In this document: in pieces, positions 24,981 to 33,534 of the stretch
How positions within the stretch are numbered: the stretch's first letter is position 1
Layout of the letters: every line of letters begins with the position of its first letter
NCBI RefSeq assembly: GCF_020181035.1
Contig: NZ_JAIQYY010000015.1
Span: 106,800-170,799 of the forward strand
DNA length: 64,000 bases
Direction: 5' to 3'
From: Streptomyces sp. CoH27
GTDB lineage: Bacteria; Actinomycetota; Actinomycetes; Streptomycetales; Streptomycetaceae
Notes under the pieces: model-generated
What the model was told of the DNA's origin: nothing
The model's input: the letters and a program-made list of their open reading frames with translations, nothing else
Database searches by the model: none
Translations under genes and position numbers: made by a program

Positions 24981-25862
24981 ATGCTGATGACGCACCAGGT
25001 CCACCACCGCACCGTCACCGTCCGCGGCCTCGACGTGTCCTACCGGGAGGCCGGACCGGCCGACGCCCCGGTGCTGCTGCTCCTGCACGGCTTCCCGAGC
25101 AGCTCGCACATGTTCCGCGAGCTGATCCCGCTGCTCGCGGACCGGTACCGGGTGATCGCCCCGGACCACATCGGCTTCGGCCGCTCGGCGACCCCGGGCG
25201 TCACGGAGTTCCCGTACACCTTCGCCGAACTCGCGGCCGTCACCGGCGAGTTCACCGAGCTGCTGGGCCTGGCGCGGTACGCCCTCTACGTCCAGGACTA
25301 CGGCGCCCCGATCGGGCTGCGGCTCGCCCTCGCGCACCCCGAGCGGGTGACCGCGATCGTCACGCAGAACGGCAACGCCTACGAGGAAGGGCTCGGCGCC
25401 GAGGCCTGGGCGCCCGTGCTGGCGCTGATCGAGCAGCGCACGCCTGAAACCGAGGCACCGGTGCGGGAGATCTACACCCTCGACGGCGTCAAGTGGCAGT
25501 ACCTGCACGGGGTTTCCGACCCGACGCTGGTCAGCCCGGACGCCTACGAGCACGACGCCGCCGGCCTGGCCCGCCCCGGCCTGCCGGAGATCCAGCTGGC
25601 CCTGATCTCCGACTACGGCTCCAACTTCGCCCTCTACCCCGCCTTCCACGCCTACTTCCGCGAGAGCGGGGTCCCGCTGCTCGCGGTGTGGGGCGCCCAC
25701 GACGAGATCTTCGTGCCGGAGGGCGCGCTGGCCTTCCGGCGGGATCTGCCGGAGGCCGAGATCCACCTGCTGCCGACGGGCCACTTCGCCCTGGAAACCC
25801 ACGTGGACCAGATCGCCGCGCTCATGCGGGACTTTCTCGGCCGCCGGGTGGCGACCACCTGA
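24981..25862 (+). CDS. Alpha/beta hydrolase with Asp nucleophile (epoxide hydrolase/haloalkane dehalogenase-like)
   Basis: A 293-aa alpha/beta hydrolase. After the oxyanion segment LLLLHGFPSSSHMFREL and VIAPDHIGFGRSATP, the nucleophile elbow reads YVQDYGAPIGLRLAL, with Asp in place of Ser, as in haloalkane dehalogenases and epoxide hydrolases. The acid is in LLAVWGAHDEIFVPEG and the His in LLPTGHFALETHV. So the enzyme most likely forms an Asp-ester intermediate. Two start codons, 24981 and 24987, are equally possible. An upstream TCTA-N10-TAGA box (about 24941-24956) and the TTGACT in it could be promoter/operator. It lies 50 bp after the oxidoreductase and may share its transcript. Confidence 0.82.
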   Translation: MLMTHQVHHRTVTVRGLDVSYREAGPADAPVLLLLHGFPSSSHMFRELIPLLADRYRVIAPDHIGFGRSATPGVTEFPYTFAELAAVTGEFTELLGLARYALYVQDYGAPIGLRLALAHPERVTAIVTQNGNAYEEGLGAEAWAPVLALIEQRTPETEAPVREIYTLDGVKWQYLHGVSDPTLVSPDAYEHDAAGLARPGLPEIQLALISDYGSNFALYPAFHAYFRESGVPLLAVWGAHDEIFVPEGALAFRRDLPEAEIHLLPTGHFALETHVDQIAALMRDFLGRRVATT

Positions 25863-25866
25863 TCAG

Positions 25867-25898
25867 CAGGGTCTGCGCTTGCAGGCCGGGAGACCCTG
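25867..25898 (+). terminator. Hairpin after the hydrolase gene
   Basis: CAGGGTCT (25867-25874) pairs with AGACCCTG (25891-25898) across a 16-nt loop just past the hydrolase stop. A weak terminator call. Confidence 0.35.
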
Positions 25899-25912
25899 TA
25901 GCAACGTTGTCA
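25899..25912. promoter_or_regulatory. LacI-type operator candidate
   Basis: TAGCAACGTTGTCA matches 12 of 14 positions of the TGACAACGTTGTCA type palindrome used by LacI/GalR regulators in Streptomyces. It is 166 bp upstream of the exported protein gene. No LacI gene is in the window. Confidence 0.3.
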
Positions 25913-26077
25913 GAGAACGGATGGGGCTGCCGGTGCTGCTGTGACGGCGGCAGTGACGTACCGGCCGACGCACGGCCGACCCCGCCGCAATCTCTCACCA
26001 GCCGGGCGCCGCACTCAGGCGCGGCGCGCTCGCGCGGTCCCATCGGACACCCGCACGCTATCCAGGCAGGTGGTGAC

Positions 26078-26488
26078 ATGCCCACGAACACATCGCGCGT
26101 CTCCCGCAGGTCCCGCACTCTCGCGGTCCTCGCCGTGGCCACCCTCGGCGGCGGCCTGCTGGTCTCGGGACCGGCCCACTCGGCGCCGAGCACGGGAACG
26201 GTGACCTACTCCGGGACGGTGGACTGCGGGACGAGGTTCCCGAACACCGTCCCCACCGAGGTGACACTGAGCGCCGGGAACGGACCCGTCGCGGACTCCG
26301 TGGACAACGGCGGCCAGGCGAGCGGAAGTTACGGCCCTGTCGACCTCACCGCGCCGGTGGGCAAGAAGTTCACCCTCCGGGTCACCGTGAACTGCGAGTC
26401 CCCGGGCGGGAACACCAGCACGTTCCACCCCAACAAGGCGCAGAGCGGCCGACACGACGGTGACAACGTCACTCTGAACTTCTCCTGA
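26078..26488 (+). CDS. Small exported protein of unknown function
   Basis: A 136-aa protein with a signal peptide: basic RVSRRSRTLAVLAVATLGGG, hydrophobic LLVSGPA and a cleavage site near AHSA (residue 30). The mature 105 residues are rich in Gly, Thr, Val, Ser and Asn, with two Cys (VDCGTRF and VNCESP) suited for one disulphide, and a likely all-beta fold (TVTYSGTVDC, FTLRVTVNC, DNVTLNFS). I do not recognise the family. The start at 26078 follows a GGTGGTG sequence; the longer open frame upstream antisense-like region is not coding. A strong bidirectional terminator follows. Confidence 0.68.
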   Translation: MPTNTSRVSRRSRTLAVLAVATLGGGLLVSGPAHSAPSTGTVTYSGTVDCGTRFPNTVPTEVTLSAGNGPVADSVDNGGQASGSYGPVDLTAPVGKKFTLRVTVNCESPGGNTSTFHPNKAQSGRHDGDNVTLNFS

Positions 26489-26494
26489 ATGGGA

Positions 26495-26537
26495 ACGGGC
26501 CGGCAAGCCTGATCAGACGTCAGGCTCGCCGGCCCGT
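26495..26537. terminator. Bidirectional terminator between exported protein gene and pruA
   Basis: ACGGGCCGGCAAGCCTGA (26495-26512) pairs with 26520-26537 over 18 bp with a single mismatch and a 7-nt loop. It sits between two convergent genes, 6 bp from one stop and 18 bp from the other. Confidence 0.8.
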
Positions 26538-26555
26538 GTTCACGGGGGCGGAGGG

Positions 26556-28187
26556 TCAGCCCATGTGCGGGTACGTGTAGTCGGTCGGCGCGACCAGCGT
26601 CTCCTTGATGGCGCGGGTCAGGGTCCAGCGCAGCAGGTTCTGCGGGGCACCGGCCTTGTCGTTGGTGCCGGAGGCGCGGCCTCCGCCGAAGGGCTGCTGG
26701 CCGACGACGGCGCCGGTCGACTTGTCGTTGATGTAGAAGTTGCCGGCCGCGTAGCGCAGCTTCTCCATCGTGTACGCCGCCGCCGCGCGGTCGTTCGCGA
26801 TGACCGAACCGGTGAGGGCGTAGTCCGACACCGACTCCATCTGCTCCAGCATCTCGTCGTACTGGTCGTCCTCGTAGACGTAGACGCCGAGGACCGGGCC
26901 GAAGTACTCGGTGCGGAAGATCTCGTTCTCCGGGTCGGTGGAGACGATGACCGTCGGGCGGACGAAGTAGCCGACCGAGTCGTCGTAGCTGCCGCCCGCG
27001 ACGATCTCGCAGGTCGGGTCGGACTTCGCGCGGTCGATCGCGGCCTTGTTCTTGGCGAAGGCACGGTCGTCGATCACGGCGCCGATGAAGTTCGACAGGT
27101 CGGTGACGTCACCCATGGTGAGGTAGTCGACCTCGGCGGCGAAATCCTCCTTGAAGCCCGAGTTCCAGATGGAGGCCGGGATGTAGGCGCGGGAGGTGGC
27201 GGAGCACTTCTGGCCCTGGTATTCGAAGGCACCACGAGTCAGGGCCGTCTTCAGCACGGCGCGGTCGGCGCTCGGGTGGGCGACCAGGAAGTCCTTGCCG
27301 CCGGTCTCGCCGACCAGACGCGGGTAGGAGCGGTACTTCTCGATGTTGGTGCCGACCGTCTTCCACAGGTACTGGAAGGTCTTGGTCGAGCCCGTGAAGT
27401 GGATGCCCGCCAGGTCCCGGTGCTCCAGGGCGACCTTGGACACCTCGATGCCGTCGCCGGTGACGAGGTTGATGACGCCCTTGGGCAGGCCCGCCTCCTC
27501 CAGCAGCTGCATGAGCAGCACGGCGGCGTGGGTCTGGGTGGGGGACGGCTTCCACACGACCACGTTGCCCATGAGAGCCGGAGCCGTCGGCAGGTTGCCC
27601 GCGATGGCCGAGAAGTTGAACGGCGTGATCGCGTAGACGAAGCCCTCCAGCGGGCGGTGGTCCAGGCGGTTCCAGACGCCCGGGGAGTTCGCCGGGGGCT
27701 GCTCGGCGATGATCTGGCGGGCGTAGTGGACGTTGAAGCGCCAGAAGTCGACCAGCTCACAGGGGGTGTCGATCTCGGCCTGCTGGGCGGTCTTGGACTG
27801 GCCCAGCATCGTGGACGCGGCGATCGTCTCGCGCCACGGGCCGGCCAGCAGCTCGGCGGCGCGCAGGATGATCGCGGCGCGGTCGTCGAAGGACATCGCG
27901 CGCCAGGCCGGCGCGGCGGCGAGGGCCGCGTCGATGGCGTCCCGCGCGTCCTGCTGGGTGGCGTGCCGGCCGGTGCCGATGACGGCCTTGTGGTTGTGCG
28001 GCTGGACCACCTGGAAGGTCTCGCCGCCGCCCAGCCGCTTCTCGCCGCCGATGGTCATCGGCAGCTCGATCGGGTTCTCGGCCAGTTCCTTGAGCCTGGC
28101 CTCCAGCCGGGCACGCTCGGGTGAGCCGGGGGCGTAGCCGTGCACCGGCTCGTTGACGGGGGTGGGGACCTGGGTCACAGCGTCCAT
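26556..28187 (-). CDS. pruA: 1-pyrroline-5-carboxylate dehydrogenase
   Basis: A 543-aa aldehyde dehydrogenase that oxidises glutamate-semialdehyde (P5C) to glutamate, second step of proline catabolism. Motifs: FVYAITPFNFSAIAGNLP, NVVVWKPSPTQTHAAVLLM, GIHFTGSTKTFQYLW (NAD loop), catalytic Glu in RLVGETGGKDFLV and catalytic Cys in FEYQGQKCSATSRAYIP, EIFRTEYFGPVLGVYVYED. It is the second gene of a two-gene operon, 49 bp after proline dehydrogenase; in enterobacteria both activities are fused in PutA. Also called rocA in actinomycete annotation. Confidence 0.95.
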   Translation of the reverse strand: MDAVTQVPTPVNEPVHGYAPGSPERARLEARLKELAENPIELPMTIGGEKRLGGGETFQVVQPHNHKAVIGTGRHATQQDARDAIDAALAAAPAWRAMSFDDRAAIILRAAELLAGPWRETIAASTMLGQSKTAQQAEIDTPCELVDFWRFNVHYARQIIAEQPPANSPGVWNRLDHRPLEGFVYAITPFNFSAIAGNLPTAPALMGNVVVWKPSPTQTHAAVLLMQLLEEAGLPKGVINLVTGDGIEVSKVALEHRDLAGIHFTGSTKTFQYLWKTVGTNIEKYRSYPRLVGETGGKDFLVAHPSADRAVLKTALTRGAFEYQGQKCSATSRAYIPASIWNSGFKEDFAAEVDYLTMGDVTDLSNFIGAVIDDRAFAKNKAAIDRAKSDPTCEIVAGGSYDDSVGYFVRPTVIVSTDPENEIFRTEYFGPVLGVYVYEDDQYDEMLEQMESVSDYALTGSVIANDRAAAAYTMEKLRYAAGNFYINDKSTGAVVGQQPFGGGRASGTNDKAGAPQNLLRWTLTRAIKETLVAPTDYTYPHMG

Positions 28188-28236
28188 GAGATCCGAACTC
28201 CTTGTACGTGAGCGGGTGTTGGGGCGGTTGGGGGGC

Positions 28237-29163
28237 TCAGCCCTTGCTGACCATCGAGCGAAGGAAGAACCGCAGGTTGGCGGGCTTCTCCGCGAGACGG
28301 CGCATGAAGTAGCCGTACCAGTCGGTGCCGTAGGCGGTGTAGACGCGCATGCGGTGGCCCTCGGCGGCCAGCCGCAGGTGCTCGTCGCCGCGGATGCCGT
28401 ACAGCATCTGGAACTCGTACTCGTTCAGCTTGCGGCCGGCCTGGTGGGCCAGCTCCTGGGCGATGGCGATCAGGCGGGGGTCGTGGGACCCGATCATCGG
28501 GTACCCTTCGCCCTCCATCAGGATGCGCAGGATGCGCACGTAGGCCTTGTCGATCTCGTGCTTCTGCTGGTACGCGACCTCGGCGGGCTCCTTGTAGGCG
28601 CCCTTCACGAGGCGGACGCGGCTGCCGGCGGCGGCGAGCCGGCGGGCGTCGGTCTCGGTGCGGAAGAGGTAGGCCTGGATGACGCAGCCGGTCTGCGGGA
28701 AGTCCTTCCGCAGCTCCTCGTGGATGGCGAACATCGAGTCGAGGGTGGTGTGGTCCTCGGCGTCCAGCGTCACGGTCGTACCGATGGCGGCGGCGGCCTC
28801 GACGACCGGGCGGACGTTGGCGAGCGCCAGCTCGTGCCCGCCGGGGAGGGCTTGTCCGAACATGGACAGCTTGACCGACATCTCGACCTTCTCGCCCAGC
28901 TCCAGCTCGCGCAGCCGGTCGATCAGCAGCAGGTAGGCGTCCCGGGCGGCGGTGGCCTGCTCGGGGGTGGTGATGTCCTCGCCGACGACGTCCATCGTCA
29001 GCTCCAGACCCCTGGCGGTCAGGTCCTTGATGATCGGCACGATGTCGTCGACGGTCTCGCCCGGGATGAAGCGGTCGACGACCTGCTTGGTCACCGGGGC
29101 CGCCGAGATCAGGCGTCGCATCCGGTCGCTGCGCGACGCGGCGAGAATCACGGGACCCAGCAC
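28237..29163 (-). CDS. Proline dehydrogenase
   Basis: A 308-aa FAD-dependent proline dehydrogenase of the short monofunctional kind. The start is the GTG at 29163 (V-LGPVILAASRSDRMRRLI), with GGAGG 7 nt upstream; the 43 additional in-frame codons upstream lie in the promoter region. Barrel motifs: MDVVGEDITTPEQA, MSVKLSMFGQALPGG, TVTLDAEDHTTLDS, GCVIQAYLFRTETDARRL, RLVKGAYKEP, IGSHDPRLIAIA, EFQMLYGIRGDEHLRLA and the C-terminal YTAYGTDWYGYFMRRLAE that contacts proline and FAD. It is first in the operon with pruA and divergent from the PucR-type regulator. Confidence 0.93.
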   Translation of the reverse strand: MLGPVILAASRSDRMRRLISAAPVTKQVVDRFIPGETVDDIVPIIKDLTARGLELTMDVVGEDITTPEQATAARDAYLLLIDRLRELELGEKVEMSVKLSMFGQALPGGHELALANVRPVVEAAAAIGTTVTLDAEDHTTLDSMFAIHEELRKDFPQTGCVIQAYLFRTETDARRLAAAGSRVRLVKGAYKEPAEVAYQQKHEIDKAYVRILRILMEGEGYPMIGSHDPRLIAIAQELAHQAGRKLNEYEFQMLYGIRGDEHLRLAAEGHRMRVYTAYGTDWYGYFMRRLAEKPANLRFFLRSMVSKG

Positions 29164-29268
29164 GGGGCACCTCCACAGACAAGCATCAAATGGGCCATTA
29201 CCCAGCGATTCGGGTACGGCACGGAGAACCACCGTGAAACCTAAGGATCTCTCCGATCGTGGGCCATC

Positions 29269-29278
29269 GACAGCTGTC
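29269..29278. promoter_or_regulatory. Palindrome in the proline operon/regulator promoter region
   Basis: GACAGCTGTC is a perfect 10-bp palindrome about 77 bp from the regulator start and 106 bp from the proline dehydrogenase start, a plausible shared binding site for the adjacent regulator. Confidence 0.3.
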
Positions 29279-29345
29279 ACGCATCCGTGCACTGGATCTC
29301 AGACAGATGTATGAAGGCGGGCTGAAAATGAGGGAGAATGCCCGT

Positions 29346-30803
29346 GTGGCGGCGGATTTCAAGGCTTTCAAGGGCGACTACCAGGAGCTCGTGGACGAGA
29401 TCTCGGAGCTGCTGGGCGTCCCGGCGACGCTGGAGAACCGCGACTTCGAGCTGATCGCCTTCGGCGCGTACGACAGCGACGACGAGCTGGATCCCTCCGC
29501 GCTGGACCCCGTGCGCACCCGCTCGATCCTGACCCGGCGCTCCACGGCGGCGGTCCGGTCCTGGTTCGAGGGCTTCGGCATCACCCGGGCGACCGGCCCG
29601 GTGCGGATCCCGCCGACCCCGGAGGCCGGGGTGTACCGCGGCCGGATCTGCCTTCCGGTACGGCATCGGGGGGTGGTCCTCGGCTACGTCTGGCTGCTGG
29701 ACGGCGACCCCGGGCCGACGGACGCCCAGCTGGCCGCCGCGATGCAGGTGGCGGGGCGGATCGGCGCGCTGCTCGCGGACGAGGCGCAGGCCGGGGCCGG
29801 GCTGAGCCGGGAGCTGCGGGCGGTGCTCACCGCGGAGCCCGGCTGGCAGCAGGACATGGCGGTGGCGGAACTCCGTACGGCTCTCGGCCCCCGCGCCGAC
29901 GGCCCCCTCACGCTGGTCTGCGTCGCCCCCTGGCCCTCGGCCGACCCGGACGACGCGCCGGCCACCCGTACGATCCCGCACGCTCTCGCCCTGTGCACCC
30001 TCCCCTGGGGCACGGCGGGCCAGAGCCTCGCGGTCCTGGTCCGCCTCCGCACCCCGGACCAGCCGGCCCCGGCCACGACGGCCGCCACCCGCCTTCTGAA
30101 GGAGGCCGAGGGAGCGCGGGGGACGGCGCCTCAAGGCGCTTCGGCGCCGGGAGCGGCGGCACAGACGGCAGCGGCCGCGAGCACTGGCCGGGACGGCGGG
30201 ACGGCGGGGGCCGCCGGGACCGGCGGACAGACCGCCGGGACCTCCGGACTCCCCACCGGCGCCGGTGGATTCCCCGCCGGCGCCACAGGCTCGCCCACCG
30301 GAGCCGGCGGGAGCGCCGGGACAGGCCGGGCCACAGGACCCGGCGTCGGCGGAGCAGCCTCCCGCACCACCGGATTCCCCGCCGGGACCGGTGGATTCGC
30401 CGCCGGGGTCGGGCGGGCGCGAAGTGGGCTCGGCGAGTTGGGGGCGGTGTGGGAGGAGGCGGTCGCCGCCGCGCGAGCCGCGCTGGCCGAGCCGCGCTTC
30501 GGGCCGGTCGCGCAGTGGGCGGACATCGGGCCGTACCGCCTCCTGACGGCGCTGCCGCCCAAGGCCGCACACGATCCCGTGGTCGGCCCCCTGCTCTCCC
30601 CCGCCCACCGCGAACTGGCCCGCACCGCCGAGGCCTACCTCGACTGCGCGGGCCAGGCCGGCCGCACGGCCGCCGCGCTGGGCATTCACCGGCAGACGCT
30701 GTACTACCGGCTGTCCCGGGTGGAACAGCTCACCGGCCTGGACCTGGACGACGGCGAGGACCGGCTGCTGCTGCACATGGCGTTGAAGCGAGCGCGGATC
30801 TGA
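29346..30803 (+). CDS. PucR-family regulator of proline catabolism
   Basis: A 485-aa regulator with a PucR-type C-terminal helix-turn-helix (AEAYLDCAGQAGRTAAALGI, then HRQTLYYRLSRVEQLTGLDL, about the last 65 residues) and an N-terminal sensing region that opens FKGDYQELVDEISELLGVP and includes RICLPVRHRGVVLGYVWLL. Streptomyces homologues next to proline dehydrogenase (PutR-like) activate proline catabolism. I chose GTG 29346 because AGGGAG lies 9 nt upstream; ATG 29328 is the alternative. Oddly, about residues 260-360 are a low-complexity Gly/Thr/Ala/Pro insertion built from TGAGGFPAG-like repeats. The last 25 bp are duplicated after the stop. Confidence 0.85.
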   Translation: MAADFKAFKGDYQELVDEISELLGVPATLENRDFELIAFGAYDSDDELDPSALDPVRTRSILTRRSTAAVRSWFEGFGITRATGPVRIPPTPEAGVYRGRICLPVRHRGVVLGYVWLLDGDPGPTDAQLAAAMQVAGRIGALLADEAQAGAGLSRELRAVLTAEPGWQQDMAVAELRTALGPRADGPLTLVCVAPWPSADPDDAPATRTIPHALALCTLPWGTAGQSLAVLVRLRTPDQPAPATTAATRLLKEAEGARGTAPQGASAPGAAAQTAAAASTGRDGGTAGAAGTGGQTAGTSGLPTGAGGFPAGATGSPTGAGGSAGTGRATGPGVGGAASRTTGFPAGTGGFAAGVGRARSGLGELGAVWEEAVAAARAALAEPRFGPVAQWADIGPYRLLTALPPKAAHDPVVGPLLSPAHRELARTAEAYLDCAGQAGRTAAALGIHRQTLYYRLSRVEQLTGLDLDDGEDRLLLHMALKRARI

Positions 30804-30830
30804 GTGCGTTGAAGCGGGCGCGGATCTGAG
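30780..30830 (+). repeat. Tandem duplication of the regulator's 3' end
   Basis: GCGTTGAAGCGRGCGCGG followed by ATCTGAG occurs at 30780-30804 (the end of the coding sequence, encoding LKRARI-stop) and again at 30806-30830, differing at one base. Confidence 0.85.
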
Positions 30831-30874
30831 GCGCGCGGCGGAGGCGGACGCGGCCGGGGGCTCCTCGTGGTCGC

Positions 30875-32278
30875 TCAGCCCAGCAGGTCGGCCACCGCCG
30901 CGATGCCCTCCGTGATCGCGCGTTCCGGTACGTCGCCGAAGCCCAGGACCAGTTGGGGCGGGCCGGGCGCCGGTGCGGCCCGGCAAGCGCTCATGCCGTA
31001 CAGGCCGACACGGCGGGACAGGGCCTCGGTGAGCACCCGTTCCTCCTCGGTCCCGTCCGGCAGGTGGGCCACCGCGTGGAAGCCGGCGGCCAGCCCCGTC
31101 AGCCGTACGCGCGGCGCGTGTGCAGCGAGGGCCGCGACCAGCGCGGTGCGGCGGGCCGCGTACATGGTGCGCATGCGGCGCAGATGGCGGTCGTAGCGGC
31201 CGGACTCGATGAGCAGGGCGAGGGCCAGCTGGTCGAGGGTGGGGGTGCCCCGGTCGGCGATCCGTTTCAGTGCGGTGAGCGGTGCGGTGAGCGCGGGCGG
31301 GCACAGCAGCCAGCCGATGCGCAGGGCGGGCGCGAGGGACTTGCTGACCGTGCCGATCGAGATCACCCGGTCGGCCGCGAGGCCCTGGAGTGCGCCGACC
31401 GGCTCCTTGTCGTAGCGGAACTCGGCGTCGTAGTCGTCCTCGATGACGTAGGCGTCGTGCCGCCGTGCCCAGGCGAGGAGTGCGTGGCGGCGTTCCGGTG
31501 TGAGGACGACACCGGTCGGCCACTGGTGGGCGGGCGTGACGATCACCGCGCGCGCACCGGTCGCCTCCAGGGCCCGTACGTCGATGCCGTGCGCGTCGAC
31601 CGGGACCGGGACCGGGGTGAGGCCGGCCGCGCGTGCGGAGGCCGTCGCGGTGCCGGGGCTGCCGGGGTCCTCGTGGGCGACGGCGCGGACACCGGTACGG
31701 GCCAGGGCCTGGAGGGTGAGGCCGAGGCCCTGCGCAAAGCCGGAGCAGACGAGGGTGTGGCCGGGGTCGGCGGCGGCCGCGCGGACTCGGCGGAGATAGG
31801 CGGCGACGACCGTACGCAGAGCCTGGCTGCCGCGCGGGTCGCCGTAGTCGAGGTCGGCCGTCGGCATGCGGCGGGCCGCCTCCCTGAGCGCCCACAGCCA
31901 GTCGGCGCGCGGGAAGGAGGCCAGGTCGGGCACGCCGTGCCGGAAGTCGGCGATGAGGCGCGGGAGTTCGGCGACCGGAGCGGAGCCGGCCGGGGCGGGG
32001 GGCTGTGCGCAGGGGGCCACGCGGGTGGCCGAGCCGACGCGGGTCACCAGGTAACCCTCGGCCTGGAGTTGGGCGTAACAGTCCTGGACGAGGCCGCGGG
32101 ACAGGCCCAGGGTGCGGGCCAGTTCGCGGGAGGAGGGCAGACGTTCGCCCTCCCGCAGCCGTCCGGAGCGGATCGCGTCCCGCACCTGCCGCTCCAGCTG
32201 GGCGCGCAGCTGTTCGCCGCTGCTCCGGTCGACGGTCAGCAGCAGCTCCGGGGACAGACCGGCCCACTGCACAGGCAT
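30875..32278 (-). CDS. MocR/PdxR-type GntR regulator with aminotransferase domain
   Basis: A 467-aa MocR protein. Residues 10-85 are a GntR winged helix (LRAQLERQVRDAIRSGRLRE then GERLPSSRELARTLGLSRGL and VQDCYAQLQAEGYLVTRVGS). Residues 115-467 are a fold-type I aminotransferase-like domain with VIEDDYDAEFRY and the PLP lysine in ISIGTVSKSLAPALRIGWLL. Such regulators sense PLP or an amino-sugar/amino acid and often control a divergent transporter or vitamin B6 gene. Here the divergent neighbour, 47 bp away, is an MFS exporter, so it probably controls that gene and itself. Confidence 0.92.
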   Translation of the reverse strand: MPVQWAGLSPELLLTVDRSSGEQLRAQLERQVRDAIRSGRLREGERLPSSRELARTLGLSRGLVQDCYAQLQAEGYLVTRVGSATRVAPCAQPPAPAGSAPVAELPRLIADFRHGVPDLASFPRADWLWALREAARRMPTADLDYGDPRGSQALRTVVAAYLRRVRAAAADPGHTLVCSGFAQGLGLTLQALARTGVRAVAHEDPGSPGTATASARAAGLTPVPVPVDAHGIDVRALEATGARAVIVTPAHQWPTGVVLTPERRHALLAWARRHDAYVIEDDYDAEFRYDKEPVGALQGLAADRVISIGTVSKSLAPALRIGWLLCPPALTAPLTALKRIADRGTPTLDQLALALLIESGRYDRHLRRMRTMYAARRTALVAALAAHAPRVRLTGLAAGFHAVAHLPDGTEEERVLTEALSRRVGLYGMSACRAAPAPGPPQLVLGFGDVPERAITEGIAAVADLLG

Positions 32279-32325
32279 GGAATCGGAGCTTACCCGGGGG
32301 CCGGTCGCCGCCTAGCGTCGGCCGC

Positions 32326-33534
32326 ATGACGAACTCCCTTTCCCAGGCGGCGGCTTCGGCCGAGCGGCCCCCGCTGCTGACCCGTCCCCTGCTGCTGCGG
32401 TTCGTGAGCATGGTCGGCGCCACGGTGAGCTTCTTCCTGCTGCTGTCGGCGGTACCGGCGCACGCCGGCCGCGGCGGGGCGGGCCTCGTCACCGGCGCGC
32501 TGATGCTGTCCACGGTGCTCGGCGAGCTGGCCGGGCCCTGGATCGTGGCCCGGTGGGGCAACCGGGGGCCGCTGACGGCCGGGCTGCTCCTGCTGGGCGC
32601 GCCCGCAGCGGCACTGCCCGTCTCCGGCGGACTGGGCTGGACCGTGGCGGTGTGCCTGGTGCGCGGTCTGGGGTTCGCGCTCACGCTCGTCGCGGGCGGC
32701 GCCCTGACCGCCGCGCTGATCCCGGCGCAGCGCCGGGGTGAGGGGCTCGCCCTCGTCGGCCTGGTCGGGGGCGTTCCGTCGCTGGTCGCCCTGCCGCTGG
32801 GCGTGTGGCTGGCCGGGAACGTCGGGTACGGGCCGGTCACCGTGGCCGCGGGCGTGGCGGCACTGGCGGCCATCCCCTCCGTGCCGGGGCTGCGGGAGGG
32901 CCCACGGACGCCGGGCGCCGGCCCGAAGTCCCTCGGCACGGCGGGGGCCGTGCGCCTCGCCGGGCTGCGGCGTCCCGCGCAGGTCTTCGCCACCACCGCG
33001 CTCGCCGCCGGGATCCTGGTCACGTTCCTGCCGCTGGCCGTGGAGCGCGCGCCGGCCGGTGTGGCGACGGCGGCGCTGCTGGTGCAGAGCGCCACCGCGA
33101 CAGCGGCCCGCTGGGCGGCGGGGCGGTACGGCGACCGGCACGGCTCCGGGCGGCTGGTCGTGCCGGGGCTGCTGCTGTCGGCCGCCGGGATGGCGGTCAT
33201 GGCGGCGGTGTCCGGTCCGGTCGCCGTGCTCGTGGGGGCGGTGGTCTTCGGAACCGGTTTCGGCACCGCCCAGAACGCGACCCTCGCGCTCATGTACAGC
33301 CGCGTCTCCCGCGCCTCGTACGGCACGGTCTCCGCGCTCTGGAACCTCGCCTACGACGGCGGTATGGGCGTGGGCGCCGCCGGCTTCGGCCTCGTCGCGG
33401 GGCACACGGGATACGCGTGGGCGTTCCTGCTGACCGCGCTGCTGATGCTGGGCGCGCTGGCCCCGGCGGTGCGGGACCGGCTGGGCCGGCCGGCGGGATC
33501 AGCTCTTCCCGGCCGCCTCGACGATCTGCCGTAG
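32326..33534 (+). CDS. MFS transporter
   Basis: A 402-aa 12-helix major facilitator. The helix 2-3 loop reads VARWGNRGPLTAGLLLLG, a degenerate form of the MFS signature, and the second half has WAAGRYGDRHGSGRLVVPG. Residues such as GGVPSLVALPLGVWLA fit the drug-efflux (DHA1/ YfcJ-like) kind. The start at 32326 is set by a TAGCGT box (32313-32318) ending 7 nt before the ATG with no Shine-Dalgarno, so the mRNA is probably leaderless. It is divergent from the MocR gene. Its 3' end overlaps the convergent TetR gene by 36 bp. Confidence 0.82.
   Translation: MTNSLSQAAASAERPPLLTRPLLLRFVSMVGATVSFFLLLSAVPAHAGRGGAGLVTGALMLSTVLGELAGPWIVARWGNRGPLTAGLLLLGAPAAALPVSGGLGWTVAVCLVRGLGFALTLVAGGALTAALIPAQRRGEGLALVGLVGGVPSLVALPLGVWLAGNVGYGPVTVAAGVAALAAIPSVPGLREGPRTPGAGPKSLGTAGAVRLAGLRRPAQVFATTALAAGILVTFLPLAVERAPAGVATAALLVQSATATAARWAAGRYGDRHGSGRLVVPGLLLSAAGMAVMAAVSGPVAVLVGAVVFGTGFGTAQNATLALMYSRVSRASYGTVSALWNLAYDGGMGVGAAGFGLVAGHTGYAWAFLLTALLMLGALAPAVRDRLGRPAGSALPGRLDDLP

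Noticed and set aside
29277..33326. 1349-codon minus-strand open frame
   Set aside because: It is a chain of antisense and out-of-frame stretches through the regulator, MocR and MFS genes, each of which has clear domain matches in another frame.
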